Positions 49,112 to 58,395 of a stretch of 64,000 bases of DNA are shown piece by piece; position 1 is the stretch's first letter; every line of letters starts with the position of its first letter. Source of the stretch: a methane-oxidizing endosymbiont of Gigantopelta aegis (GTDB lineage: Bacteria > Pseudomonadota > Gammaproteobacteria > Methylococcales > Methylomonadaceae); contig NZ_JAEHGD010000001.1 in NCBI RefSeq assembly GCF_016097405.1, positions 962,307 through 1,026,306 on the forward strand, in the 5' to 3' direction. Both the position numbers and the translations under genes were made by a program. The notes under the pieces are model-generated. The model saw only the letters and a list, made by a program, of their open reading frames with translations. It had not been told where the DNA came from and did no database searches.

Positions 49112-50683
49112 TTAATCCTCTTTCCGGGCTTTATGCTTATATTGCGTTGTCCCATGCTTGTGCACCGGATCAGATTGAATCTCCGGCTCAAAGTGGAATA
49201 AATAACCGACATGATCCGACACCCGTCCATAGTCGTGTTCGGTAAACAGCGTAGTGGCCGATGTGCATTTAAGTTCATGATCACGATTGGCAAACACAAA
49301 ATCGATTCGATAATCATCGCTCAAATAATCCCCCCAATGCACATCATCAACCCGAAAACGTTGCGCCGACAGCCCCTGCTGATTGGCTTGTAAATACTGA
49401 TCTTCATAACCATAATGCTGCACTACCAACCGATACCCTTCGGAGCCAGCTGCCACATTGAAATCACCACAGAGCAAATTGGCTTTCAGCCCTTTTGAAC
49501 GCGCTTGGCAGGCCCACTCATGCAAACGCCCGAATTGTTCAGAAAAACCGTTTTCCCACCAGCTCAAATGGACGGAGAACACCTGAATCAAGCCCATATA
49601 CGGGACTTTGAGCCAAGCTTTCACCGCTTTTCGCGCATGAATGTTGTACGGATCCTGCGATTCAGAGACATAGCGCCCTTCGGGTTCAATCAACGGATAA
49701 CGACTTAACAGCGCAACCCCTTCCCTGTATCGATCGAAACCTAGATGCGACCAGTCGTAAAACAAATGCAGCGGCGCCTTCAATCGCTGATTGATAATAT
49801 TAGCCGCATTCGATGACCAATCACCCTGCCCATCATTCCAGTTTTCGGCCACTTCCTGAAAACACACGACATCGATCTGCAGCTCATCAATCGCACGCGC
49901 AATGGTAGAAAATTTTTCATCCTGCTGTTGCTCCTGATAACAATGCAAATTGAGAATCAACAACGACAGAGGCTTGTGGCTGATAACATAATTCTGCCCG
50001 GCATTATTATCCCAAACCGTTTCCGCCTTTCCTTGACAGGCAATGCTGTACTGCACTCGGAAATGGCGACCAACCCGTAATTTGACCGTCCATACCTGAA
50101 CACCGTATTGGTTGGGATTGCGCGCATTACTGCGACATAATTTATCCCAATACAAAACGGTGCTATGGGCATCGGTTTTTCTAAGGCTTTGCCAATCATC
50201 CACAGTCCAGTGAACCTGAACCCGCTGCGGCTGCAATGCGGTATTGACCAGCACTCTCAATTCCAGACTTTTCTGGCCGGGCTGTAACTGATTCTGATGC
50301 GCAATATGGGCGATTGTACGCCCCTGACCGAGTAGAAAACCTGAATCCGCATCACTGTGATAATTTAATCCATTCCGGTTATCCCAATATTCCCGCCCCT
50401 CACATCGCAACCTGAGGCCAAATTGAATATTCCCTGGCAAGGGTTTCGTCTCCGTAGCAGAAAACAGTATTTTCGCCTGCCAACACTCAAGCCCTGTGCG
50501 CTGCTGGCGTTGAAAAACAGCCGAACAGTTCTGCCATTCCCCCGACTCACCCGCCCAAATGACATCCACCTGTTTATGAAAACCTAAGTTTTCGACTTCA
50601 ATATAAAATGTCAGCTGTTGCTGCGGCTGCCGTTTTTTACGGCTGATGATATTTTCAACGGCAAGTAATGCAATTTCGCTCAT
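49112..50683 (-). CDS. Endonuclease/exonuclease/phosphatase-family protein with two CBM21-like motifs
   Basis: A 523-residue protein. The N-terminal half has two related beta-domains, each ending in a CBM21-type carbohydrate-binding signature: YWDNRNGLNY (99-108) and VWDNNAGQNY (223-232). Aromatic residues in such motifs bind starch/glycogen. The C-terminal EEP domain (about 240-500) has a full active site: Asn245, Glu277 (CFQEV), His372 (VHLSWW), Asp407-Asn409 (GDFN), Asp461 and Asp490-His491 (SDH). It may be a phosphodiesterase or phosphatase brought to an alpha-glucan. No signal peptide. It overlaps nothing and is 34 bases after the GH57 gene. Confidence 0.8.
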   Translation of the reverse strand: MSEIALLAVENIISRKKRQPQQQLTFYIEVENLGFHKQVDVIWAGESGEWQNCSAVFQRQQRTGLECWQAKILFSATETKPLPGNIQFGLRLRCEGREYWDNRNGLNYHSDADSGFLLGQGRTIAHIAHQNQLQPGQKSLELRVLVNTALQPQRVQVHWTVDDWQSLRKTDAHSTVLYWDKLCRSNARNPNQYGVQVWTVKLRVGRHFRVQYSIACQGKAETVWDNNAGQNYVISHKPLSLLILNLHCYQEQQQDEKFSTIARAIDELQIDVVCFQEVAENWNDGQGDWSSNAANIINQRLKAPLHLFYDWSHLGFDRYREGVALLSRYPLIEPEGRYVSESQDPYNIHARKAVKAWLKVPYMGLIQVFSVHLSWWENGFSEQFGRLHEWACQARSKGLKANLLCGDFNVAAGSEGYRLVVQHYGYEDQYLQANQQGLSAQRFRVDDVHWGDYLSDDYRIDFVFANRDHELKCTSATTLFTEHDYGRVSDHVGYLFHFEPEIQSDPVHKHGTTQYKHKARKED

Positions 50684-50717
50684 ATGCGCCTCCTGCGACA
50701 GAAGCCGCGGCTACAAA

Positions 50718-52301
50718 TTATTCGTACTGATGAAAATCCAGCGTTGGAAAAATATCATCCATAATTTCCAATGCCGCGACATAGCGTGCATCCAAACGAT
50801 TCTTCTGCAAGCCATCCACTAAATAATTAAACCGCGCCAGATGATCTTCCAATTGTTTATTGGCGTATTCGCGCGTAGTACCGGCCGTTAACATAAAAGA
50901 CCAATCTGAAGCCTGCGCCAATAATAAAGACCGTAATGCCTGATTGACAGCTCGCTCTTGCAAATCGGTCAATTGCACCGTTTTCAAATCCTTGATCAAG
51001 TTTTCCAGCGTCTCGGCGGCTTGATGCAAACACGGATAAATCCAATCATTGCTATCGTTTATCCAATACCGATAGGCGCCTTGATGCCCCCAGCTTGAAT
51101 CGGCCGGCCGCAGTGTTTGCAAGGTATCGTGCGTTGCCAGATAATCCTCACCGGACTGCAATTGCAGTGCATATTTTCCAGATGCCGCCAAACGCAAAAC
51201 CTGCTCTAGCCATAGCGGGCCTTCATACCACCAATGCCCAAACAATTCGGCATCAAACGGTGCCACCATCATCGGTGCTTGTCCCAATTGTTGACTTAAC
51301 CGGGTAATGTGCTGTTGCCGCTGCCACAAAAAATCTTCGGCGTGCTGCCGCGCTTTTTTAATCGCTCGCTCTGGATCATACCACTGTTTGGCCTCGGTAT
51401 TGCCAGTAATGCGATGATATTTAAGCCCTATATGGCCTGGAATCCTATCTTTGGAAATAAACTGCGCCAAATAATCCGGCGCTAATTCATAGCCCATATC
51501 GCGATGAAATTCCCGATAATCGGCATCCCCCGGATAACCTTCATCTGCACTCCACACCTGCCGCGAACACAATGGATCGCGTGCAAACGCCGCCACGCCG
51601 TTGCCACAATCCACTGGCGCATAAACACCATTCAGTGGTTTTTCATCCGCACCTTCCAGCGCATGGCTATCGACAAAAAAATACCGGACGCCGTATTCTG
51701 CTAACACCTGTTCAAGCCCGGCATAAAAACCGCATTCCGGTAACCAAAAGCCATCAGGCTTAAAATCAAATACCTGTTGAAAAGTCTCAAGCCCAATCCG
51801 AACCTGATTGCGGACTGCCGACGCATTCTGTCGCAACAAAGGCAAAAAACCATGCGTTGCCGCCGTCGTGATAAGACAGAGGCCACCACCTTGCTGATGA
51901 CGCCTGAATTGCGCCAGAATATCACCCGCACAGGCATGATACAGCTGACTGAGCTGTTGTAATTGCTGTCGATAATGCAGCGCGATACGCTGAACCTCCG
52001 GCTGCCCCAACGTGCGCCTGATCTCAGCCTCGATCAATTGCTGTCTCGCCAATAAATAACGCCGATAACGCTGCTTCAATAAATCGCTCTGCAACAAAGT
52101 CATCAGCGTAGGCGATAAAGAAAGCGTCAAACGATATGCAACACCATCGGCCTGCAAACGATCCAACATCGCCAGAAGTGGCAAATAACATTCGGTTATC
52201 GCCTCGAACAACCACGCTTCTTCCAGAAAATCTTCGTATTCCGGATGATGCACATAAGGCAAATGCGCATGCAACACAATATTCAAACCCGCCAACGCCA
52301 T
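50718..52301 (-). CDS. GH57 family 1,4-alpha-glucan branching-type enzyme
   Basis: GH57 DUF1957-type enzymes form alpha-1,6 branches in glycogen. The 527 residues begin with the (beta/alpha)7 barrel motif LNIVLHAHLPYVHHPEYEDF. The nucleophile is probably Glu189 (GFWLPECGFYAG) and the acid/base Asp350 (APFDAELFGHWWYEGP), positions close to Thermococcus branching enzyme (Glu183, Asp354). A C-terminal helical domain follows (RALRSLLLAQASDWSFML). It follows the DUF4912-like gene by 2 bases and heads the glucan operon with it. Confidence 0.88.
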   Translation of the reverse strand: MALAGLNIVLHAHLPYVHHPEYEDFLEEAWLFEAITECYLPLLAMLDRLQADGVAYRLTLSLSPTLMTLLQSDLLKQRYRRYLLARQQLIEAEIRRTLGQPEVQRIALHYRQQLQQLSQLYHACAGDILAQFRRHQQGGGLCLITTAATHGFLPLLRQNASAVRNQVRIGLETFQQVFDFKPDGFWLPECGFYAGLEQVLAEYGVRYFFVDSHALEGADEKPLNGVYAPVDCGNGVAAFARDPLCSRQVWSADEGYPGDADYREFHRDMGYELAPDYLAQFISKDRIPGHIGLKYHRITGNTEAKQWYDPERAIKKARQHAEDFLWQRQQHITRLSQQLGQAPMMVAPFDAELFGHWWYEGPLWLEQVLRLAASGKYALQLQSGEDYLATHDTLQTLRPADSSWGHQGAYRYWINDSNDWIYPCLHQAAETLENLIKDLKTVQLTDLQERAVNQALRSLLLAQASDWSFMLTAGTTREYANKQLEDHLARFNYLVDGLQKNRLDARYVAALEIMDDIFPTLDFHQYE

Positions 52302-52303
52302 CG

Positions 52304-52915
52304 TTATAATCCTTGCCCTGAATGATTGAGGGTTGTCATCGTATCACCCTGCGCTTCCCGTTGCCCGTCCAGGGTCTGCGCAAAACTCGACGCAACACAA
52401 GTCGATTCCAACACAGCACAAAATTGATGTCGCGCATCAAAGCAACCGATTGAGACACGATGATGGCTATTTTGAAGCGATGACGGTAACGGAATAATTG
52501 TCTTTTTTGACTGACAATCATTAATTTCCGGGCGAAAAAAAACCTCTACCTGCTCCGTCGTACCGGCTGAAGACAACTTAATCACCGGCACCTTATCCGC
52601 AACGACTTCCGGTAAACGCCAATACACATGCAAATGCCCAGCATCGACCGGCATCACGACACAGACGGGCTCTGCATGATTGACTCGCTGAGTAATGGAG
52701 CGATACTGGCGCCGGATCGTTCGACTGACATCGCGTAACATTTGTGCTGAAACAGCCTGCTGGGAACGCTGCATGCGCGGCGCAAAATCACGCGACACAG
52801 CCTGGCTGATTTCAACAATAGCCTCAGCCGTCAATACAAGCCGCTTATCAAATCTGGACTGAAACAGCCTCAACTCCTGTTGTGTCGTACGCACTCTGAC
52901 CTGCGCCCTATTCAA
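52304..52915 (-). CDS. DUF4912-like protein, partner of the GH57 enzyme
   Basis: Function unknown. The 203-residue protein has a basic, helical N-terminus (MNRAQVRVRTTQQEL..., about 1-75) and a beta-rich C-terminal half with LHVYWRLPEVVAD, similar to the FVYWE motif of DUF4912, which is often found beside GH57 genes. The final 30 residues are polar. No signal peptide. It is first in the operon; a 250-base gap without genes lies upstream and should hold the promoter. Confidence 0.55.
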   Translation of the reverse strand: MNRAQVRVRTTQQELRLFQSRFDKRLVLTAEAIVEISQAVSRDFAPRMQRSQQAVSAQMLRDVSRTIRRQYRSITQRVNHAEPVCVVMPVDAGHLHVYWRLPEVVADKVPVIKLSSAGTTEQVEVFFRPEINDCQSKKTIIPLPSSLQNSHHRVSIGCFDARHQFCAVLESTCVASSFAQTLDGQREAQGDTMTTLNHSGQGL

Positions 52916-53163
52916 AAGAGTAGAAACTTTAACGGCTGTTTAACATTTACGCAAGCGGTGCCGCGATAATATAGCTGCGCGAATCCCCCCGAAACACTAT
53001 TCCAGTCTTCGGCATAGATATTTAACCTGGACCCTGGTGAAATATCCGAGTTAAGAGTTGCTATGCGTTTTATTAGATTTCACTATCGCTCTCGGTAACT
53101 GCTCCATGCGCTGCTCTTTGCTCTACATCTATGCAGTCATACCTATCCTCCAAGAGGACATAT

Positions 53164-53700
53164 TCAACCCATCACCAGATATTCATCTTTCAAACTAACA
53201 TAATGTACAGCTGAATAATCCAGAAAACGCTTTTCTTCGTCGGTTAAGGCTCTCGCCTGCCGTGCCGGTGCCCCCACATAAAGATAACCACTCTCCAAAC
53301 GCTTACCCGGCGGCACCAGCGCACCAGCGCCCAGCATGACGTAATCTTCCAATACCGCGCCATCCAGGATATTAGCGCCAATCCCAATCAGACAAAAGTC
53401 ACCCACGGTGCAGGCATGCACCACCGCCTTATGGCCGATGGTCACGCTGTTTCCAATGGTCAATGGATAGCTTTTACCCCCGGTAAATTCGCTGGCATGG
53501 GAGACATGCAAGACTGCACCATCCTGTATATTAGTCTTCTCGCCCACAGTAATTTTTTCGACATCGCCACGCAATACCGCCATTGGCCAAACCGAGACAT
53601 CATCGGCTAAATGAACATCGCCAATCACAACAGCGCTGTCGTCAATAAATACCCGTTGACCCGTTTTCGGTTCACAATTTTTAAATGTTCTTATCGTCAC
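53164..53700 (-). CDS. Gamma carbonic anhydrase family protein
   Basis: A left-handed beta-helix (hexapeptide) protein of 178 residues. The three zinc-ligand histidines are in HVSHASEF and IGHKAVVHACTV. Related YrdA/CamH proteins interconvert CO2 and bicarbonate, though activity varies. Bicarbonate supply for PEP carboxylase elsewhere in the window is a reasonable use but unproven. It is divergent from the SPFH gene. Confidence 0.9.
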   Translation of the reverse strand: MTIRTFKNCEPKTGQRVFIDDSAVVIGDVHLADDVSVWPMAVLRGDVEKITVGEKTNIQDGAVLHVSHASEFTGGKSYPLTIGNSVTIGHKAVVHACTVGDFCLIGIGANILDGAVLEDYVMLGAGALVPPGKRLESGYLYVGAPARQARALTDEEKRFLDYSAVHYVSLKDEYLVMG

Positions 53701-53891
53701 ATCAAACCTTTTCTACTATATTTAAGACAATAAACTCCGCAGAGTGCTTATGGCTATTATAAACAGTATCAAACGTCAATTACGATCCGTTATTACCTGG
53801 GATAACCCAAATCCAAACCTGATTTTCAGCCAATGGACCGAAAATGGCGATGAAATCAAAAATGCATCGAAGCTCATCATCGGCCCCGGAC

Positions 53892-55549
53892 CGCTAAATG
53901 TCAACCAACCTGTCGCATTTTTTGCAATAATTTACGAAATGAATTTTATTAAGCTGCTTGACATTCTGTTGTGTTGAAATTTTCCTTATCCGGATTAAGA
54001 TAAACATGGCCAATGGGCGTTAAATTTCGTGTTTGTCGTCCATTCCATCGCTCTGGATTGTCTCTTTTTGCTTGCTCGATGACTCGTTTTCTTTTTTCGA
54101 GTACGGCGCTGTCTAAGCCGTTATGGCGTTGGTTGGGTGTTACAAACTTGAGCGCACTGTGTTGATGTTCATTGTTGAACCAACAAACGAAAGCTTCAAC
54201 CCAGTTCCTGGCTTCGCTTAATGTTTTAAAAGGGTTTTCTGGAAAGGTATGATGATATTTGACTGTTTTAAATAACGATTCTGAATAAGGATTATCATTA
54301 CTGACACGAGGTCTGCTGAACGACGTGGCAATGTCTAAATCGACCAATTTGGCCCTTAATGTTGCGCCTTTCATCGGACTGCCGTTGTCAGAATGTATCA
54401 CCAATTGCTTTTTGTCGATGTTTTCCCGGCGAGCGATATCTTCGATCAAATCAGCAGCGTGTGCGCTTGATTCGGCATCATGAACTTGCCAGCCTACGAT
54501 TTTCCGACTATAGATGTCCATCACCATGTAGAGGTAAAAATACTGCCCTTTGACGGGGCTTAATAAATACGTAATATCCCACGAGTAGATTTGATTGGCC
54601 TGTGTGGCTTTGAGTGACTGCGGTTTATTATGCTGACCTGCGGCTCCTTTAGCTCTGTGCTTAAGCTGGTTGTGGGCTTTCATGACACGATAAAAGGTTG
54701 ATTCTGATGCCCAAATCCAATAACCTCGGAACGATTTGATGCGGCGTTAAAGCGCTGTATTCCGGTTTATTAATCACGGTGATGATTTCTTGCTTGATGG
54801 CCTCGGATAATTGATTGTGCACAGGCGCTGTATTGTGCAGTCGTAGGTCTTCTGAGAGTCCTTCTCCCCGGTTCCAACGCTGATAGGTTCGAGCTGATAT
54901 ACCCACCAGTTCACAGGCTAATTTCTGCCGCGCTCCATTGTCAACGGCTTCATCAATGAGTGCGCTGTAGTGTTGGCGATCTGAGTAGGCGATTAATCGG
55001 CCGCCTTTTCCCCCAGATCGCTTGGCACTTTTTTGATAACACCAGTAAAGCCGCTGTTTCTGATAACGCTTTCTCTTTGCGGTTTAGCTCCTTATGCAAA
55101 CGCTTGTTTTCTTGTTTGAGTTTTGTTTGCGCCTGTTTATATACGGATTCTGTTGATTTAGATTCTGACAAAAATTCCGCTTTCCAGGTATTTAGATGAT
55201 GTAAGTAGATGCCTTGTTCACGACAATAGGCGCTAGCCTGATCATCGGTGAGATGATGACAATGAACAATGGCTTCAAAACGTTCTACTGTATTCCAATC
55301 TTGAGGGCTTTTTTCTTTTGACATGTTTGACTCTGTTTTTTCGAGTTGATTTTTCTTAGCTAACCGAATCCATTTTTGAAGTGTGGAGTAACCCACACCT
55401 AAAGTAACTGCAATTTGCTTTAGCGATTGTTCTGGTCTTCTGGATAATGCTTTTTCTACTGATTGTACTTTAAATTCTTGGCTAAATACGCTCATTTTTG
55501 TCTCCTGATTTAAAATTTCCTAGGCGACAGGTATGTTGACATAGGGGGG
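53892..55549 (-). mobile_element. IS3-family element, copy B
   Basis: A 1658-base copy in inverse orientation to copy A, with the same ends and GAC duplications (53889-53891, 55550-55552). It is 11 bases shorter than copy A, fully explained by an 11-base internal deletion, one extra A and one fewer T. Confidence 0.93.
53949..55495 (-). pseudogene. IS3-family transposase, broken by an extra base and an 11-base deletion (copy B)
   Basis: Same protein as copy A. Two lesions: a six-T run (55029-55034; A6 on the coding strand against A5 in copy A) shifts the frame after ALLVLSK, and an 11-base deletion near 54710 removes part of LDLGCYLASES. The 3' part, from MKAHNQLKHRAKG through the integrase Asp-Asp-Glu core to TECQAA, is intact, with the four-T run that copy A lacks. 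Neither copy is functional, but together they give the ancestral protein of about 518 residues. Confidence 0.9.
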
Positions 55550-56427
55550 GACAGGGTTGTATTTTTGTGTATGAAGGCCAGGTTAGAGCGGTTATTGAAG
55601 AAGAATGTTTGCTGGATCTTGAAACAGCGAATATTCCATTCTGGACCACCATCAAAAAATTTATGCAATTTTTTGAGAGTGAACATAAAGTTGGTCTCTA
55701 TTTTTATCGAACCACCACGTTTCTGAATCAAAAATGGGGTACGACCTCGCCGGTTAAATACGAAGACCCAAAATATCAATTCCCGGTCAGCTTAAAAGCC
55801 TATGGCAATTACAGTTACAGGGTCTATGACGCCAGAGACTTTTTCACGCATGTTGTCGGTGGCCAATCGGTATTCCTGGCCGATGATTTTCGCCACACCC
55901 TGTCGGCCCGAATTATTCATACGATTTCCGATTATTTAGCAGAAAGCCAGTACAGCTATGCTGAAATCGACAGTAAACGAGAGGAAATCGCTCACAGCAT
56001 TTCCATCAAATTGTCCATTACCTTTCGTAAACTCGGTTTTGACATTACCGACTTTCGCATCGAAGGCACAGAGTTTGACGCGCCGACCCAACAACGTATT
56101 AACCGGATTGCCGATTTAATTGCCGAGTCACATGCCGCTGAAGCCGCCGGTTTAGACTACACTCACCTGCAACAACTAGAAGCCATGCGCGAGGCGGCCC
56201 GCAATGAAGGGGGTGGTGCCGGGCTTGGCATGGGGATGGGTGCGGGTATCGGTTTAGGCCAAAGCATGGCGCAATCGCTGAATGATCAAGTACAACACTC
56301 GCCGGCAACTCAGCCCAAAAACGACCCAATGGCGGCATTGACACAACTAAAAAAGCTGTTTGAAGCCGATTTAATCTCTGAAGATGAATATCGTGCCAAA
56401 AAACAGGATATTCTGAATAGTTTATAA

Positions 56428-57084
56428 ATGCGCCGTTGCCACGCCTGCTCTGCACCCTTAAATGCCAACAGCAATATTTGTCAATATTGCGGGACGCGTA
56501 ATGATATTGATTTGCATGGAAAAATAGATTTTAGCGTACAAGAAGACATTTCGAATCGTGTGTGTCCTCATTGCACAACGCCATTACAGACGGTTAATCT
56601 TTATACCGATGGCAGCGTACAAATTGAACGCTGTCAAAAATGCTACGGCCTATTTTTTGACCCGGGTGAAATAGAAACCGTGCTTGAAAACAGCGTTTCT
56701 GGCGCAAATATTATCAATCGAAAACTATTAACGGCCATCACTCAGGAACGTTCACAGCATTGGCAAAAAATCCGCTATCTGAAATGCCCGGTGTGTCAGC
56801 AGTTTATGCGCAGAATCAATTTTGGTTATCGCAGTGGCGTCGTGATAGACCAGTGTAGAACACATGGCATATGGCTAGACAATGGTGAAATTAGCCATTT
56901 GATGGAATGGAAAAAAGCCGGCGGCCAGATACTACACGAGAAAAAACAGGCCCAACTAAAACGTCAGCAATCACGACCAAAATCAAACCATTCTTCTGTT
57001 GAAATCTCTGAGAGCTTCAATCACACAGACGATGATAATTTACTCGGAACTGTCGCTCGCTTGATCTTCCAACTTATGCGCTAA
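56428..57084 (+). CDS. Zinc-ribbon protein (TFIIB-type zinc fingers)
   Basis: The 218-residue product has three cysteine pairs at the N-terminus (CHACSAPL, CQYCGTRN) and two TFIIB-like zinc-finger modules (CPHCTTPL...CQKCYGLFFDPGE and CPVCQQFM...CRTHGIWLDNGE) typical of the zf-TFIIB family. The C-terminal 60 residues are basic then acidic. It starts directly after the SPFH stop (no spacer), a pairing seen in YdjI-type loci, so it may work with the SPFH protein. Confidence 0.85.
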   Translation: MRRCHACSAPLNANSNICQYCGTRNDIDLHGKIDFSVQEDISNRVCPHCTTPLQTVNLYTDGSVQIERCQKCYGLFFDPGEIETVLENSVSGANIINRKLLTAITQERSQHWQKIRYLKCPVCQQFMRRINFGYRSGVVIDQCRTHGIWLDNGEISHLMEWKKAGGQILHEKKQAQLKRQQSRPKSNHSSVEISESFNHTDDDNLLGTVARLIFQLMR

Positions 57085-57285
57085 ATCAGCCAGCCATTTT
57101 TCCTTGTCAGCCTTGCGTTGCGCCATGTTTTGACGATACTGCTCCCGCGTTTTCGCATCAGCAGTCAACCAACTGGTGATTTCATCCAAATGACGATAAC
57201 AGCCCAAACAGATATCCTCTGTATCCAGACAGCAGTTTCCAACACAGGGGGATTCAACCGTTGCAAATTTAAATTCGTCAGCCAT
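57040..57285 (-). CDS. DUF1289-family protein
   Basis: An 81-residue protein with the DUF1289 cysteine motif SPCVGNCCLDTEDICLGC, then YRHLDEITSW. Probably binds a metal; function unknown. Its end overlaps the zinc-ribbon gene by 45 bases on the opposite strand. Confidence 0.85.
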   Translation of the reverse strand: MADEFKFATVESPCVGNCCLDTEDICLGCYRHLDEITSWLTADAKTREQYRQNMAQRKADKEKWLADLAHKLEDQASDSSE

Positions 57286-57427
57286 TTTCTTATTGTTAAT
57301 ATCTAAGTTAAGTTTATTCGAAGCTCCGGATTCTACCCTAACACCTAAACTGTGCCAACTTTTTAATATGAACTAATCCGCACAATAACGCCAAAATGCG
57401 GATGATCCAAATAATGGATTTCGTTTA

Positions 57428-57937
57428 GGGGCTGTTGGTCACCTTTTGGGAGCTCTGCAACTAATTTCGGTGCTTCTTTACAGTCATGAACTTCGCCGCC
57501 TGTCACTGAGAAATGAATAGGAAGACCACAGGCATCAACGGCCATATGAATTTTACTGGTGTTCCCGGCGACAGATTTCCCTATCGCTGTTTCTTGTTCA
57601 CAGGCCGCACCACTACTATGCTGATGTGCTTTCACAATACTCCCATCAATAAATTCCCATTCCAGGTCTGGATCAACAACCAAGGCGTTAAAAATACCCA
57701 TCAGTTTTTCTTTACGAGACCAGTCATTGAATCGTTTATATACCGCATTCCAATTACCAAAAGCCGTGGGTAAATCTCTCCAGGGACAACCTACTCGCAA
57801 GCGATAAAAAATACCTTCGACTGTTTTTCGAAGACAAGGTTTGTCATAAATTCCCATTTTCAACATAATTATCTTCAGTTTCTCCCAAAGTTCATCCGTA
57901 AGCATTTGTCGGGGCATAGTTTGCTTGTTTTTGAGTC
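57428..57937 (-). mobile_element. IS5-family element, copy 2, internal and terminal deletion
   Basis: The left end GGGGCTGTTG is followed directly by transposase-internal sequence (GTCACCTTTTGGG), a deletion of about 275 bases relative to copy 1. The right end stops at GACTC and lacks the final GGGGCTGTTTT. Yet TA is present at both flanks (57426-57427 and 57938-57939). About 510 bases remain. Confidence 0.88.
57438..57917 (-). pseudogene. IS5-family transposase remnant (copy 2)
   Basis: Starts MPRQMLTDELWEKLK and is intact to VAELPKGD, with FIDGS (first catalytic Asp). It lacks the VADRGYD and LVENVFA motifs through the deletion. It gives the uninterrupted CPWRDLPTAFGNWNAV sequence used to place the nested IS630 element in copy 1. 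Confidence 0.9.
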
Positions 57938-58395
57938 TAATTTAAATCGTCGTTTCTCTTTAAGATGATAAATCACACGATCATCCGGCTGGTATTCAAA
58001 ATCGGCAATCAAATGTAACAAGTTCCCCCGCTGCACCCTAAAAAAACCATCGATACCGTGTGCGGCATTGTGTATTCTAACCGCCGTTCCCAGTCGATTG
58101 GCACCAATCCGTTGCACCCAGGCCACATGCAATAAAGGCTGGTAATCGGAACTCGCTTGCAAGCGCCGCCAAATCCCGGTCAGGCTTTTTCCAGCGGCCG
58201 AATAGGCATTTAAGGTCTGTAGCGCATGAGGCCATTGAATTTGGCTTTGATACTGATCGAACACTTCATTGCTTGAGCTCTGCTGCGAAAACACAATCAA
58301 TTCGATTTTATAGTTACGCGCCTTAGCCCAGCTCTGTCCGCTTATCAGGCATAATAGACCCAGCAATACGCCATACTTTATCCATAACTTTGTCA

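Larger units (their letters stand above)
53750..56427 (+). pseudogene. SPFH-domain / SHOCT protein gene split by IS3-family element
   Basis: A YdjI-like SPFH ('virion core protein') family gene. The 5' part (53750-53891) encodes MAIINSIKRQLRSVITWDNP to IIGPG. The element follows. The 3' part (55553-56427) gives QGCIFVYEGQVRAVIEEE to the SHOCT-like end DLISEDEYRAKKQDILNSL. Joining across one GAC duplication restores an exact 338-residue frame. A glycine/methionine-rich linker (about 240-265) precedes SHOCT. A GTG at 55567 could restart the long 3' part, so a protein lacking about 55 residues may be made. Confidence 0.92.

Noticed and set aside
55029-55034. The A6G run in IS3 copy B as a programmed minus-one frameshift site typical of IS3 elements
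   Set aside because: The downstream transposase frame needs a plus-one shift (or one fewer A), not minus-one. Copy A, with five A's, is in frame, so this is more likely a one-base insertion.
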